Assembly: GCF_019239235.1 (NCBI RefSeq)
Contig: NZ_JAAZTS010000004.1
Coordinates: 1 to 64,000, forward strand
Length of the DNA stretch: 64,000 nt
Source of the DNA: Caecibacteroides pullorum
Lineage (GTDB): Bacteria > Bacteroidota > Bacteroidia > Bacteroidales > Bacteroidaceae
Direction: 5' to 3'
Shown: positions 29,303-37,639 of the stretch, piece after piece
Position numbering within the stretch: position 1 is the first letter of the stretch
How the letters are laid out: every line of letters starts with the position of its first letter
Notes under the pieces: model-generated
What the model was told of the DNA's origin: nothing
The model's input: the letters and a program-made list of their open reading frames with translations, nothing else
Databases searched by the model: none
Made by a program: the position numbers and the translations under genes

Positions 29303-29455
29303 TTAATCCCAAAAACCTTTTTCTTCATCGTAGCTTTCAATACCACTAGTAGATATTAAGCAGCTATTTTCCATAACCATTTCTATACATTCTACAACCG
29401 GTGCTTCATACGGTGCTTTTCCTTCACTTGTTTTTTCGTCTTTAAACATTTCCAT
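29303..29455 (-). CDS. 50-aa small protein upstream of the LRR lipoprotein
   Basis: Begins MEMFKDEKTSEGKAPYEAPV, then VVECIEMVMENSCLIS and ends DEEKGFWD. The YEAPxVExIEM core followed by a Ser/Gly/acidic tail resembles short Bacteroidales peptides I recall near secreted-protein loci; no function is known. The stop is 15 bases before the LRR lipoprotein start on the same strand, and a promoter lies at 29536-29543, so the two are probably one transcript. Confidence 0.7.
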   Translation of the reverse strand: MEMFKDEKTSEGKAPYEAPVVECIEMVMENSCLISTSGIESYDEEKGFWD

Positions 29456-29535
29456 AATTATATCATTTTATTAAACACATTCACAAAAAATACACATTGT
29501 AATGACAAATAAATCATACATTAAATCCGTCTCTA

Positions 29536-29543
29536 CAAAGATA
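29536..29543 (-). promoter_or_regulatory. -7 element of the small protein/LRR lipoprotein transcript
   Basis: Minus-strand TATCTTTG lies 80 bases upstream of the 50-aa gene. The -33 region is weak (TTTAG). Confidence 0.55.
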
Positions 29544-29559
29544 CTAAATTAATATATAC

Positions 29560-30271
29560 ATATCACTAAAACAGTAATATTTTTTCAATAAGATATAGAA
29601 AAAGCTAAGATACAAACAAAAGAATAATACACGTTGCCGTACCGTGATGTACTCTCCGCCATAGCAACAACAACAAACGGCAGAACAACATAAACGGATT
29701 ATTCTTCAGAACCGCAGATTTTTTACACAACATAAATATTCGCCACAGCCACCATATATACTACCTGCTCACCTGCTTCATAGCTTTCGATAAGTACTTC
29801 AACCGTTATAATCACCCTTTAGTGTTTTTCAAACCTTTCTCCAAAAAACGAGGGCTGTAATCCTGTGAAGTTTCACATCAATATATTGTTTATTAGCATA
29901 TTGCGGTGAAAGCATCCGCCATACTGCACTTGATTCAAAATCTATCTGTGTTGTCCACGTAAGTGGACAAGCGGAACATGACTCTCGGCGCAAGACCTGT
30001 GAATTCTTTCACCCGTTCACCCATCTTTCACAAAACATAGTTCAGCAACAGAAAGTTAAGGGTCTGTGAAACCATGAAGGCGAATACAATAAAATCCCTC
30101 TTTGGCTTGCTAAAGTTGATGTTTAGCAAGCCAAAGAGGGATTTTACAGAGTGAAAGTAGTACTTTTCTGATTCCCTATGCAGAGTTTTGCGAGGGTATC
30201 ACACATATTGCGTGAAGGGGTAAAAAGTTATACTGTCCCTCCCCTCTACCATCAAAATAATAAAAATTCCA
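29560..30271. other. non-coding gap, about 710 bases
   Basis: No supported gene. It holds a 20-base dyad at 29951-29970 (TTGTCCAC-GTAA-GTGGACAA) of operator type, several scattered CTGTGAA/TTTCAC words between about 29860 and 30080, and the long hairpin at 30090-30146. The region is AT-rich at its left end and normal to the right, so the edge of the transferred segment may lie here. Confidence 0.5.
30090..30146. terminator. perfect 25-bp hairpin after the GH3 gene
   Basis: Arms 30090-30114 and 30122-30146 are perfectly complementary with a 7-base loop (GTTGATG); the arm ends are AAAATCCC and GGGATTTT. It lies 126 bases past the stop of the minus-strand GH3 gene and may terminate it. No flanking target-site duplication was seen. 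Confidence 0.65.
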
Positions 30272-32683
30272 TCAAGGCAACGCCTGCACCGTCTGCTTCA
30301 GACGGATGTCCTGGCTCGATGCACCGACCATAAACTCGAATTCACCCGGCTCTACCGTCCAGCGCATGTTGCGGTCCAACAGCTGAAGGTCTTCGGGAGT
30401 GAGGTGGAAAATGACTTCCTTCGTTTCACCCGGCTGCAAAGAAACGCGTTCGAAACCACGGAGCTGCGAGTCGTAGGTAATGACGCTACTCACCTTGTCA
30501 CGCACGTAAAGTTGCACCACTTCGTCGCCTGCCCGCTTGCCAGTATTGGTCACCTTCAAACGAACGGTATAGTCACCCTGAGTAGACTGTTCGAGCGGCG
30601 TCACCTCAAGGTCGGAATAATCGAAAGTGGTATAGCTCAAACCGTAACCAAAAGGATAAAGCTCGCCTAAGACACGTGTTGAACCTGCGCCATTGGGCCC
30701 CGAAGAAGGCTGTGCACCATGAGACCCCGGCTTAAAGGGGAAGTTCAGTTCAATCTGTCCCACACTCTTTGGGAAGGTCACTGTGAGCTTACCGCCCGGA
30801 TTGTGCTCGCCAAAAAGGGTCTCGGCAATCACCGTTCCGCCCTGACAGTTAGGGAACCAAGTTTCCAGAATAGCGGGGATATGCTTGTCAGCCCAATTGA
30901 TGGTGAGTGGCTGGCCGTTGATGAGTACCAGCACGACAGGCTTGCCTGTAGCATAGAGGGCTTCTAGCAACTGTTGCTGACGGCCAGGTAAGTCGAGCGA
31001 GGTACGTGAACGGCTTTCGCCTGTACGGTATTCATCCTCGCCCAATACAGCGATAATGACGTCACAATCTCCAGCCTTCTGTACAGCCTCAACCATATCT
31101 GCCTTCTCTTCATCAGTCAGCGGAGAGGGCAGAATTTCGGTAGCGGGCCACCCTTTGTCTACGATATCGCATCCCTTGGCATAAACCACTTCGGCCCTGC
31201 CTTTCAGATAGGCACGGAGGCCGTCAAGCACGGTTACCTTTTCCAAGCGATTGGGGCCGTAACGACTCTCCATGAAGTTACTCTCATCGGCTAACGGACC
31301 AGTAACGAGCACCTTACGAATCTTTTGACGGTCCAGCGGAAGGAGGTTACCTTCGTTCTTCAGCAAAATAAGCGACTGTTGCTGTATCTGCTTGACAAAG
31401 TCCATGTTGCGGTCCACACCTCCCACCTTGTCCGAAGCTTTCGTGTCCTCCACATACGGATGGTCGAACAATCCCAGGCGAAATTTCACACGCAGCACTT
31501 CGGCCACACGTTTGTCGATGGTAGCCATCGATATCTTCTTCTGCTCCAGCAGACGACGAATGGGCAGGATGAAGTCGGCCGGTTTCGTGAAATGGGTACG
31601 CACGTTCAAACCTGCTTCGAGCACCTGGCGCACAGCCTCGTCATAGGTATCGGCCACGCGATGCTTGGTCTGGACATACTCCACCGCCTCGCTATCGCTC
31701 ACCACATAGCCGTCAAAGCCATATTCCTCGCGCAGCAGTTCGGTAAGGAAATAGTAACTGGCCGTCACAGGCACACCATCCCAATCGTTGTAGCTGCTCA
31801 TAACACCCATCGGATGAGCCTCCTGAATAACTTTCTTGAAAGGATAGAGATAGAGTTGGTGCAATTCGCGTGGCGCTACATGCGGATCAGTACGGCAATT
31901 ACCATCGCGTCCGCCCTTGGGCACACTATAGACGGCATAATGTTTCAGCGTCGAAGCTACGCCCTGCGACTGGATGCCCTTTACCATCTCCGCACCCAGC
32001 GAAGCAATCAGATAAGGATCTTCGCCGTAGCACTCCAGCGTACGGCCCCAGCGGGGATCGCGCACCACGTCGAGGATAGGAGCATAGACATTAGTATAGC
32101 CCAAAGCCCGCGCCTCTTGCCCGGCGATGGTACCTGCTTGATACACTAAATCACGGTTCCACGTACTGCCGATGGCTATCGGTGCAGGCAGAGGTGTAGC
32201 CTTGGTGTGGTTCAGGCCGTGGATGCCTTCGTTACTGAAGTCCACGGGAATACCCAGCCTCGTTTCTTCCACAAACCAACGCTGCACACGGTTGATGGCT
32301 TCGGCATGGTTGCTGAAAGGATAGAGCATCTGTTCCACTCGGTGCGACTTGCCGCCTACGCCGTTGAGCATCTCGTCGATGTTGGCGATACCATCCTTCC
32401 ACACCTCCGACTTCCATCGTTCTGTAGGAAGAGAGTCCTTCAGCACACGCCCGTAGCCATAGAGGGTGGCCAGCTGGCAGGTTTTCTCATTGATGTTCAT
32501 CTGGCGAAGCAAGTCGTCCACCCGCTTGTCCACCGGCTGCGTAGGGTCCTCGTAGACATCCTTCACGCCGTTCTTGTTGAAATCAATCCACCCTTTGTGA
32601 TAGATGGACTTATTCTGTGCCTGCTGGGGCAGGGCCACACAAAGGCCCAGCAACGCCGCCAGCATCGTTCGTTTGTTCTTCAT
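30272..32683 (-). CDS. glycoside hydrolase family 3 beta-glucosidase-like enzyme, exported
   Basis: 803 aa from the ATG at 32683, which starts a signal peptide (MKNKRTMLAALLGLCVALPQ); the frame open further upstream overlaps the preceding gene and is not used. A DFNKNGVKDVYED calcium-like loop is near residue 34. The GH3 TIM barrel carries the nucleophile Asp330 in GYVVSDSEAV. The second domain has AVLGEDEYRTGESRSRTSLDLPG (in two parts), and a fibronectin III-like domain ends the protein (about 690-800). Acts in the periplasm or at the surface on beta-linked sugars; exact specificity unknown. Confidence 0.93.
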   Translation of the reverse strand: MKNKRTMLAALLGLCVALPQQAQNKSIYHKGWIDFNKNGVKDVYEDPTQPVDKRVDDLLRQMNINEKTCQLATLYGYGRVLKDSLPTERWKSEVWKDGIANIDEMLNGVGGKSHRVEQMLYPFSNHAEAINRVQRWFVEETRLGIPVDFSNEGIHGLNHTKATPLPAPIAIGSTWNRDLVYQAGTIAGQEARALGYTNVYAPILDVVRDPRWGRTLECYGEDPYLIASLGAEMVKGIQSQGVASTLKHYAVYSVPKGGRDGNCRTDPHVAPRELHQLYLYPFKKVIQEAHPMGVMSSYNDWDGVPVTASYYFLTELLREEYGFDGYVVSDSEAVEYVQTKHRVADTYDEAVRQVLEAGLNVRTHFTKPADFILPIRRLLEQKKISMATIDKRVAEVLRVKFRLGLFDHPYVEDTKASDKVGGVDRNMDFVKQIQQQSLILLKNEGNLLPLDRQKIRKVLVTGPLADESNFMESRYGPNRLEKVTVLDGLRAYLKGRAEVVYAKGCDIVDKGWPATEILPSPLTDEEKADMVEAVQKAGDCDVIIAVLGEDEYRTGESRSRTSLDLPGRQQQLLEALYATGKPVVLVLINGQPLTINWADKHIPAILETWFPNCQGGTVIAETLFGEHNPGGKLTVTFPKSVGQIELNFPFKPGSHGAQPSSGPNGAGSTRVLGELYPFGYGLSYTTFDYSDLEVTPLEQSTQGDYTVRLKVTNTGKRAGDEVVQLYVRDKVSSVITYDSQLRGFERVSLQPGETKEVIFHLTPEDLQLLDRNMRWTVEPGEFEFMVGASSQDIRLKQTVQALP

Positions 32684-32708
32684 GCTTTTCTCTCTATATA
32701 TCTTTTCA

Positions 32709-33920
32709 TTACTTGTAACACTTCCACATCTCTTCCCTGTCCAACTTGCGATAAAGCGCCTGCATCTCCTGCCTGTCCACCCGACCCTTGCGGCGCCAAC
32801 CTTCCAATACAGGCTCCGCCAGGCGGAAATTCTCTTCTTCAAGGGGAGCCAGGCGCTGCATGTAGCCACTACCCTCAGCATTATATAGCAAAGCCCAGTG
32901 CATATAACGATCGCTACCCATACCCCACTTCAGAGAAAACACCTGATCCTTTAAATGCAAAGAAGCATCAGACAAAGGTGAGGTACCCAACGTCTTGTCC
33001 ATTGTTACCATCGATGGTAATTCCTCGTCTACCCACAACGGAACAGCCACGCCCGTAGGCGGATAGCCCAACACCGTCCACATCGTCGTCTGTTCAGCAG
33101 CCTCGCCCGGCTTCACACCTTGTACTACAACAGAACAGGAGGTACTGCTTCGCGAAATGAAGTCTTGCTCCACAAACCAGCCCGAAGCTTCCGATCCTGT
33201 GAAAGGAGACTGGCGAAGGTCAATGCCTAGCAGGCAGTTGTGAAAAGAACGGGACAGATCGTTAAAAATATGCTGGGGACTGACAGCTTGCGCACGTGCC
33301 AAAGGATCTAACACCCGCACGGCCTCCTTGTAGCGCACTACGCCTGCTCCGGGCCCGTACTGTCCCGACTGGGAAAAGTTGGTGCGAGCCACATAACCGT
33401 CAGGCGCCGTAGCAGGGTCGTTGGCGTCGTATATCTTATAGGTATAGTAATCCACCTCAAACACCATGGCACCTCCTTGGGCATCTATTGCCCCAAAGTT
33501 AGCCTCTATCCGACTGGGCTTAGCGAGGGTGTCGAGGAAGTGGCGGAAATCGTCTACCGTGGCACAAACCTCAAGTGCCCGATAGATGACGCGGCCGTTG
33601 GCCTCGCCCCGCTCCTCGCCGTCCTTCACGTCCACGAGGTTATAACTCTGCGTATTCATCAGCGCAAAACCTGCCGAATTGGTCCCTATCCACGCTTCGT
33701 GCTTCAGGTGGAAGTCTGCGCTATTGACCACGGCAATGAAGTCGTACTTCTCGCCGCGGACATATTCCACGTGGTTTTTCAGAAAATCAGTGTCGCGATG
33801 TTTCCACAACAAGGGGCGACCGTCGGGTGTCGCCCGGCCGGACACGACGGCCGAAGTGCAGGCCAGCGCGGGCGTCAGCCAGGCAGCCAATAGAGCAGTC
33901 AAAAGCAGGATGTTTTTCAT
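32709..33920 (-). CDS. C45-like Ntn hydrolase (acyltransferase/amidohydrolase family), exported
   Basis: 403 aa. Signal peptide 1-20 followed directly by Cys21 (CTSAVVSGRATPDGRPLLWK), the autoprocessed nucleophile expected in Ntn hydrolases of the C45/C59/C69 kind; RHDTD-like LLWKHRDTDF continues the motif. The rest has SAGFALMNTQSYN typical of linear-amide hydrolases. Cleavage of the signal would expose Cys21. It ends 25 bases before GH3, in one operon. Confidence 0.8.
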   Translation of the reverse strand: MKNILLLTALLAAWLTPALACTSAVVSGRATPDGRPLLWKHRDTDFLKNHVEYVRGEKYDFIAVVNSADFHLKHEAWIGTNSAGFALMNTQSYNLVDVKDGEERGEANGRVIYRALEVCATVDDFRHFLDTLAKPSRIEANFGAIDAQGGAMVFEVDYYTYKIYDANDPATAPDGYVARTNFSQSGQYGPGAGVVRYKEAVRVLDPLARAQAVSPQHIFNDLSRSFHNCLLGIDLRQSPFTGSEASGWFVEQDFISRSSTSCSVVVQGVKPGEAAEQTTMWTVLGYPPTGVAVPLWVDEELPSMVTMDKTLGTSPLSDASLHLKDQVFSLKWGMGSDRYMHWALLYNAEGSGYMQRLAPLEEENFRLAEPVLEGWRRKGRVDRQEMQALYRKLDREEMWKCYK

Positions 33921-33949
33921 TTCAAAGTCTCGTTTACGTTCACAAAGTA

Positions 33950-33957
33950 CAAAGATA
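33950..33957 (-). promoter_or_regulatory. -7 element of the C45-GH3 operon
   Basis: Minus-strand TATCTTTG lies 29 bases before the C45-like gene start. Confidence 0.55.
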
Positions 33958-34008
33958 CTATTTTAAACGGAAAAACCATGCCCTTACGGACAGGGATAAC
34001 AAAAAGAA

Positions 34009-34338
34009 AGCAAATCCTTCATTTTACTGACAAGCCTTTTTTCCAGAAAAGCCAAGAAAAGAAGAAAAAGAGGGAAAAGCAGGAAGCGAAAACAGAAAAA
34101 GCAGACTTTTTGGTAACAAAACGTCCACTTTCTGTCGGTAAAACATAGGTTTCCTGCAAGCAGAAAGCAGGTTTTATGACGAAAGAAAGCCGTTTTTCAA
34201 GCAAAAGTGGGTATGTTTTGAGGCCGAACAACGCCTGTTTCCCATGAAAAAACCGCCGAAAGAGGACAAAAACCTCGTTTCGGCGGCTTCAAATGGCGGT
34301 TTTCCACGCTATTTCAAATGTAAAGTTTTCGCTATCTT
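34009..34338. repeat. 22-bp-period dyad array D
   Basis: About 15 units in strict 22-base phase (starts 34009, 34031, ... 34317). Most read nAAAnSnnnnTTTnnn; examples are AAAAGCAGACTTTTTG (34097), GAAAGCAGGTTTTATG (34163) and GAAAGCCGTTTTTCAA (34185). A strong hairpin, CCGCCGAAA against TTTCGGCGG, spans about 34253-34286. The region has no supported gene. Confidence 0.7.
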
Positions 34339-34383
34339 CCTGTCTATAAGAGAGAAAGGTGGTTGCTACTCCATTCTTTTCCA

Positions 34384-34449
34384 CCAAGCCCGCCTCGCGT
34401 CCGAAATACGCGATTCTCGCGGACTTGGGAAATCAAAGTGTCACTTTGA
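34384..34449 (-). terminator. hairpins at the end of the blaI-blaR operon
   Basis: Arms 34384-34393 and 34419-34428 (CCAAGCCCGC/GCGGACTTGG) pair with one mismatch. A second perfect dyad, TCAAAGTG-T-CACTTTGA (34433-34449), covers the stop codon of the last gene. Confidence 0.5.
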
Positions 34450-35598
34450 CAAGGCAAATACCTGTTTCTCCAACTTCTTTTTCAAGACTCCCATCCGATA
34501 ACCTTTCCATATCTCCAGTATCTTCCCGTCGGGAGCTATCAGTACAAAATAAGGGATGCCGCTCATTTTGTAACGCGACGCAAGCGTCCGCCCGCCAGCT
34601 TTCAGTTCGTTCCATTGGTGGCCGGGCATCTCGTGTTCGGACAGAAAAGTAGTCCACCGCTCTTTATCGTCGGTACAAATACCTACCAACGCCAGCTTAT
34701 CCGCATAGATTTCGGCTATCTCCTTCAGCTCCGGCTCTGCCATGCGACAAGGACCGCAAGCCACGCTCCAAAAGTCAAGCAGAATGTAGCGGCCTTTCAG
34801 CTCGGACAAGTGATGCTTCCCGCCTTCAGCGTCATAAAGAAGCCCATCCACCATCTCGTCACCTTCATCCACCGTAGGAGCGGGAAAAGCGTACGACTCC
34901 ATCAGTTTCCCCCTCTCCGTATTCTGCCAATCGAGGGGAAGACGGGCATAGAGCTGCTGGAAGTCGGGACGACAGGAGGCCAGGAAGTCTTGTTGGCCTG
35001 TGGCATACCAGGCGATTTCCAGAAACTTATCCAACCATGCTTCCGTTACGGGTATCGTCTTCAGATAGGAAAGTCCCTTGCTGACAATACGATTGTTCAG
35101 TTCACGCAAGCGTTTCAAAGATAAGCTGTCCCCTCGCTCGGTTTCTGCGTCCAGACGGAGGATTTCTTCCACCTCAGCGGCAACGCAGGCCTCATAACCC
35201 ACCATGTCTTTCTGCAGGCCGATGTTGGTCGTCACCGTCCATCGGTTCAACCACTTGTCCTCGCCCTGAAAGTCAATCCAACCGCCAGGCTCCACCCACA
35301 AGTCGAGCACCCAGTTGGGAAAACCTTTTCCCCAACCGAAAAACCTCAGATGACGAGGGCGGGAAATCGTATCTTCATAGACCATCAGTCCGTCCTGCAA
35401 GGAGAACTCGGCAATGGCTTTGGCGGCGCTCATGTGGGGATTGAAATCATAAAGTACCCCCTTCACACTGTCGGGCATATTCTTCAAGTTCCAACGAATA
35501 ACGAATTTCCTATCGGACGGGGAAGCTCCCCACACGGTTCCACAGCAAGCAATCCAGACAAGCAGCCACGCCAAGTACTTCATCATAGCTATGCTCAT
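34441..35598 (-). CDS. TlpA-like thioredoxin-fold protein, exported
   Basis: 385 aa with an N-terminal signal (MKYLAWLLVWIACCGTVWG), an N-terminal part of unknown fold rich in Trp (about 30-240) and a C-terminal TlpA/ResA-type thioredoxin domain with the redox pair Cys281-Cys284 in WSVACGPCRM. The start at 35598 overlaps the stop of the M56 gene (ATGA), although MMKYL a few codons later is also possible. Third redox protein in the operon. Confidence 0.85.
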   Translation of the reverse strand: MSIAMMKYLAWLLVWIACCGTVWGASPSDRKFVIRWNLKNMPDSVKGVLYDFNPHMSAAKAIAEFSLQDGLMVYEDTISRPRHLRFFGWGKGFPNWVLDLWVEPGGWIDFQGEDKWLNRWTVTTNIGLQKDMVGYEACVAAEVEEILRLDAETERGDSLSLKRLRELNNRIVSKGLSYLKTIPVTEAWLDKFLEIAWYATGQQDFLASCRPDFQQLYARLPLDWQNTERGKLMESYAFPAPTVDEGDEMVDGLLYDAEGGKHHLSELKGRYILLDFWSVACGPCRMAEPELKEIAEIYADKLALVGICTDDKERWTTFLSEHEMPGHQWNELKAGGRTLASRYKMSGIPYFVLIAPDGKILEIWKGYRMGVLKKKLEKQVFALSK

Positions 35599-37631
35599 TC
35601 TTCCTCCAGCTTCACTACCAAAATAGGTGAAGCCTTGAGCCGGGCCTCCTTCATGCCAATATAGCCCACCTTGAGCATGGCATCGTTAGGGGCCGTGAGC
35701 GTGAATTTGCCATCCACGTCGGTCACAGTACCGTTGGTCGTACCTTCAATTGTGATATAGGCGCCGATAACGGGCTCGCCCTGCGGGTCCACCACCTGCC
35801 CGCTGACCTTCAGTTCGCCGTCCTTCGCACTGGCTGCGGACTTGGTACGGACAACAATGACGCCGTTCTTGCCTGCCTCGCCATAGAAGATATTAGCTTC
35901 CTCGGGCTTCAAAATGTTAATAGACTCAATCTGGTCGGGTGACAAGGACTTCAACTTGGCCCCATCCACCATTACACCGTCAATTACCACCTGCGCCTTC
36001 GAGGCGTTGTCCGACACGCGGATGGTGGACACGGCGCCTGCCAAAGCTTTCGGATCTTCCTTCTTCAGCGTGACCTGCATCACGGCTTTCTTGCTCTTGT
36101 CCGTCGTGTACTTCGCCACATCGACAGGTTCCTTCAGAATGGAAACTGACTGAATACGGTCAGGATTGAGGGCGCGAAGGATTTCAGGAGTCACCTCCCG
36201 ACCGTTCACCTGTATCGATATGTCCGCATAGCCCGTTTGAGCCCCTTCCACGATAATCAGATGGTTCTTTTTGTCCGAAGCCTCCGCTTCCACATCCTTC
36301 AGTCTGAACTGCACAGGCAAGGTGTACTTCACCGTCACCGCCTTCCCCTTCTGCATACCCGGCTTCCACTTGGGCATGGAGCGAACGAGGCGGACAGCCT
36401 CGGCATCGAGCAGGCGGTCAACGCTGCGCAGCACACTCACATCGCTGATGGCACCGTTCTTGTTGATCAGGAACTGGACAACCACGCGTCCTTGCGTGCC
36501 TGCCTTCTTGGCTTCGGCGGGATAGCGCAGGTTCTGCTTGATATACTCCGTCAGCCCCGTTACGCCCCCGTTGGGAAACTCGGGCATCTGCTCCACCACC
36601 TCGAAGACGGGCTCGTCGGGCATCAAGGTATCTTTCACCGCGACGGAGGCAGTTTCTACCTGATTTGTTTTCATACTTGCCACCAAATCATTAACTTTGG
36701 CGCTTGAAAGCTCGTCGGCCACGGCCGACACTTCGGGACGGGCAAAGGCCGACACGGCCAGTGCCGCCAGCGGGAGTACATAGAGGTACTTCACCTGCGC
36801 CCACGGACTTGACTTTTCTTTTAACATCATAGTGATACGTTTTTTAAGTGAACTGTGATTAAAGCTGTTGGCCATAGAGTAGAGCCTTGTGCCGACAGCT
36901 TTTTTTATTAACAACATCTGATATTTCTTTGCGTCCACGCCCTCGCGCAACACGGTATCGTCGGCCTCGTACTCGTGGATGGTCTGCAATTCTTGCTTCA
37001 GGAGCCATGCGGCGGGGTTGAACCACTGCACGAAAATGCAAAGGTCGGCCAACAGCAGGTCCCACGAGTGATGGTTGCGGATGTGGGCCAGCTCGTGGAT
37101 GAGTATCTCGCGACCGTTCTCCTCAAGGTCCTTGCGCGAGAGGACAATGTAGCACATCCAGCTGAAAGGGGCGATGTCACGATTGTGCACCACCAACCTT
37201 ACGTTCTCTGTCCTGCCCGGCAACCAGTCGGCCAGCTGCTCCAGACGGCCTCGACGAAGCAAGACAGCCAGCCGCCCCAGCGACCATAGGTTACGCACGG
37301 CAAAGAAGACAATGCCCGCCAGATAGACCAGCAGAGCCACGCGCACCCACAGGGCCGTAGTGGGTTGAGCCACAGCCTCGCCCTCCGTCTGCACATCGGC
37401 CAGCAGGAGGAGTTGCTCCAACGTGAGCATCGTCTCGTGGACAGGAGCGGGACGATTCACGCTGACTTCCACCAGCGGCAGCACGGACGAGAGCACCAGC
37501 AACCCCAGCAGGGCAAAGCGGTTGAAGCGATGAAACGTGTCGCGGCTCATCAGCAATTTATAGAACAGGTAGAATACCGCCAGGCAGGCGGCAGACTTGA
37601 GTATATAAACTAAAAAGGTTCCCATATTCAT
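35595..37631 (-). CDS. BlaR1-type M56 peptidase fused to TonB, plug-like and carboxypeptidase-regulatory domains
   Basis: 678 aa. Membrane helices about 5-28, 38-55 and 93-112; M56 zinc motif HELAH (179-183); a fourth helix about 283-297; then a TonB C-terminal domain (about 343-445, FPNGGVTGLTEYIKQNLRYP); two plug-like repeats (about 470-525 and 535-597, each with an NPDRIQSVSILK or SPDQIESINILK core); and a CarboxypepD_reg-like domain (606-675, GQVVDPQGEPVIGAYI). The peptidase should cleave BlaI on an envelope signal. Lies 8 bases after the TlpA gene upstream. Confidence 0.88.
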   Translation of the reverse strand: MNMGTFLVYILKSAACLAVFYLFYKLLMSRDTFHRFNRFALLGLLVLSSVLPLVEVSVNRPAPVHETMLTLEQLLLLADVQTEGEAVAQPTTALWVRVALLVYLAGIVFFAVRNLWSLGRLAVLLRRGRLEQLADWLPGRTENVRLVVHNRDIAPFSWMCYIVLSRKDLEENGREILIHELAHIRNHHSWDLLLADLCIFVQWFNPAAWLLKQELQTIHEYEADDTVLREGVDAKKYQMLLIKKAVGTRLYSMANSFNHSSLKKRITMMLKEKSSPWAQVKYLYVLPLAALAVSAFARPEVSAVADELSSAKVNDLVASMKTNQVETASVAVKDTLMPDEPVFEVVEQMPEFPNGGVTGLTEYIKQNLRYPAEAKKAGTQGRVVVQFLINKNGAISDVSVLRSVDRLLDAEAVRLVRSMPKWKPGMQKGKAVTVKYTLPVQFRLKDVEAEASDKKNHLIIVEGAQTGYADISIQVNGREVTPEILRALNPDRIQSVSILKEPVDVAKYTTDKSKKAVMQVTLKKEDPKALAGAVSTIRVSDNASKAQVVIDGVMVDGAKLKSLSPDQIESINILKPEEANIFYGEAGKNGVIVVRTKSAASAKDGELKVSGQVVDPQGEPVIGAYITIEGTTNGTVTDVDGKFTLTAPNDAMLKVGYIGMKEARLKASPILVVKLEEE

Positions 37632-37639
37632 TTGTCAAC

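Noticed and set aside
30090..30146. 25-bp inverted repeat as a MITE
   Set aside because: No target-site duplication flanks it and no other copy is in the window; kept only as a hairpin.
32684..32881. N-terminal extension of the GH3 gene
   Set aside because: It overlaps the C45-like gene and lacks a signal peptide, whereas the ATG at 32683 begins a clean one.
33960..34440. Short ORFs on both strands in the repeat-rich gap
   Set aside because: They are lysine/phenylalanine-rich translations of array D with no family resemblance and no promoter.
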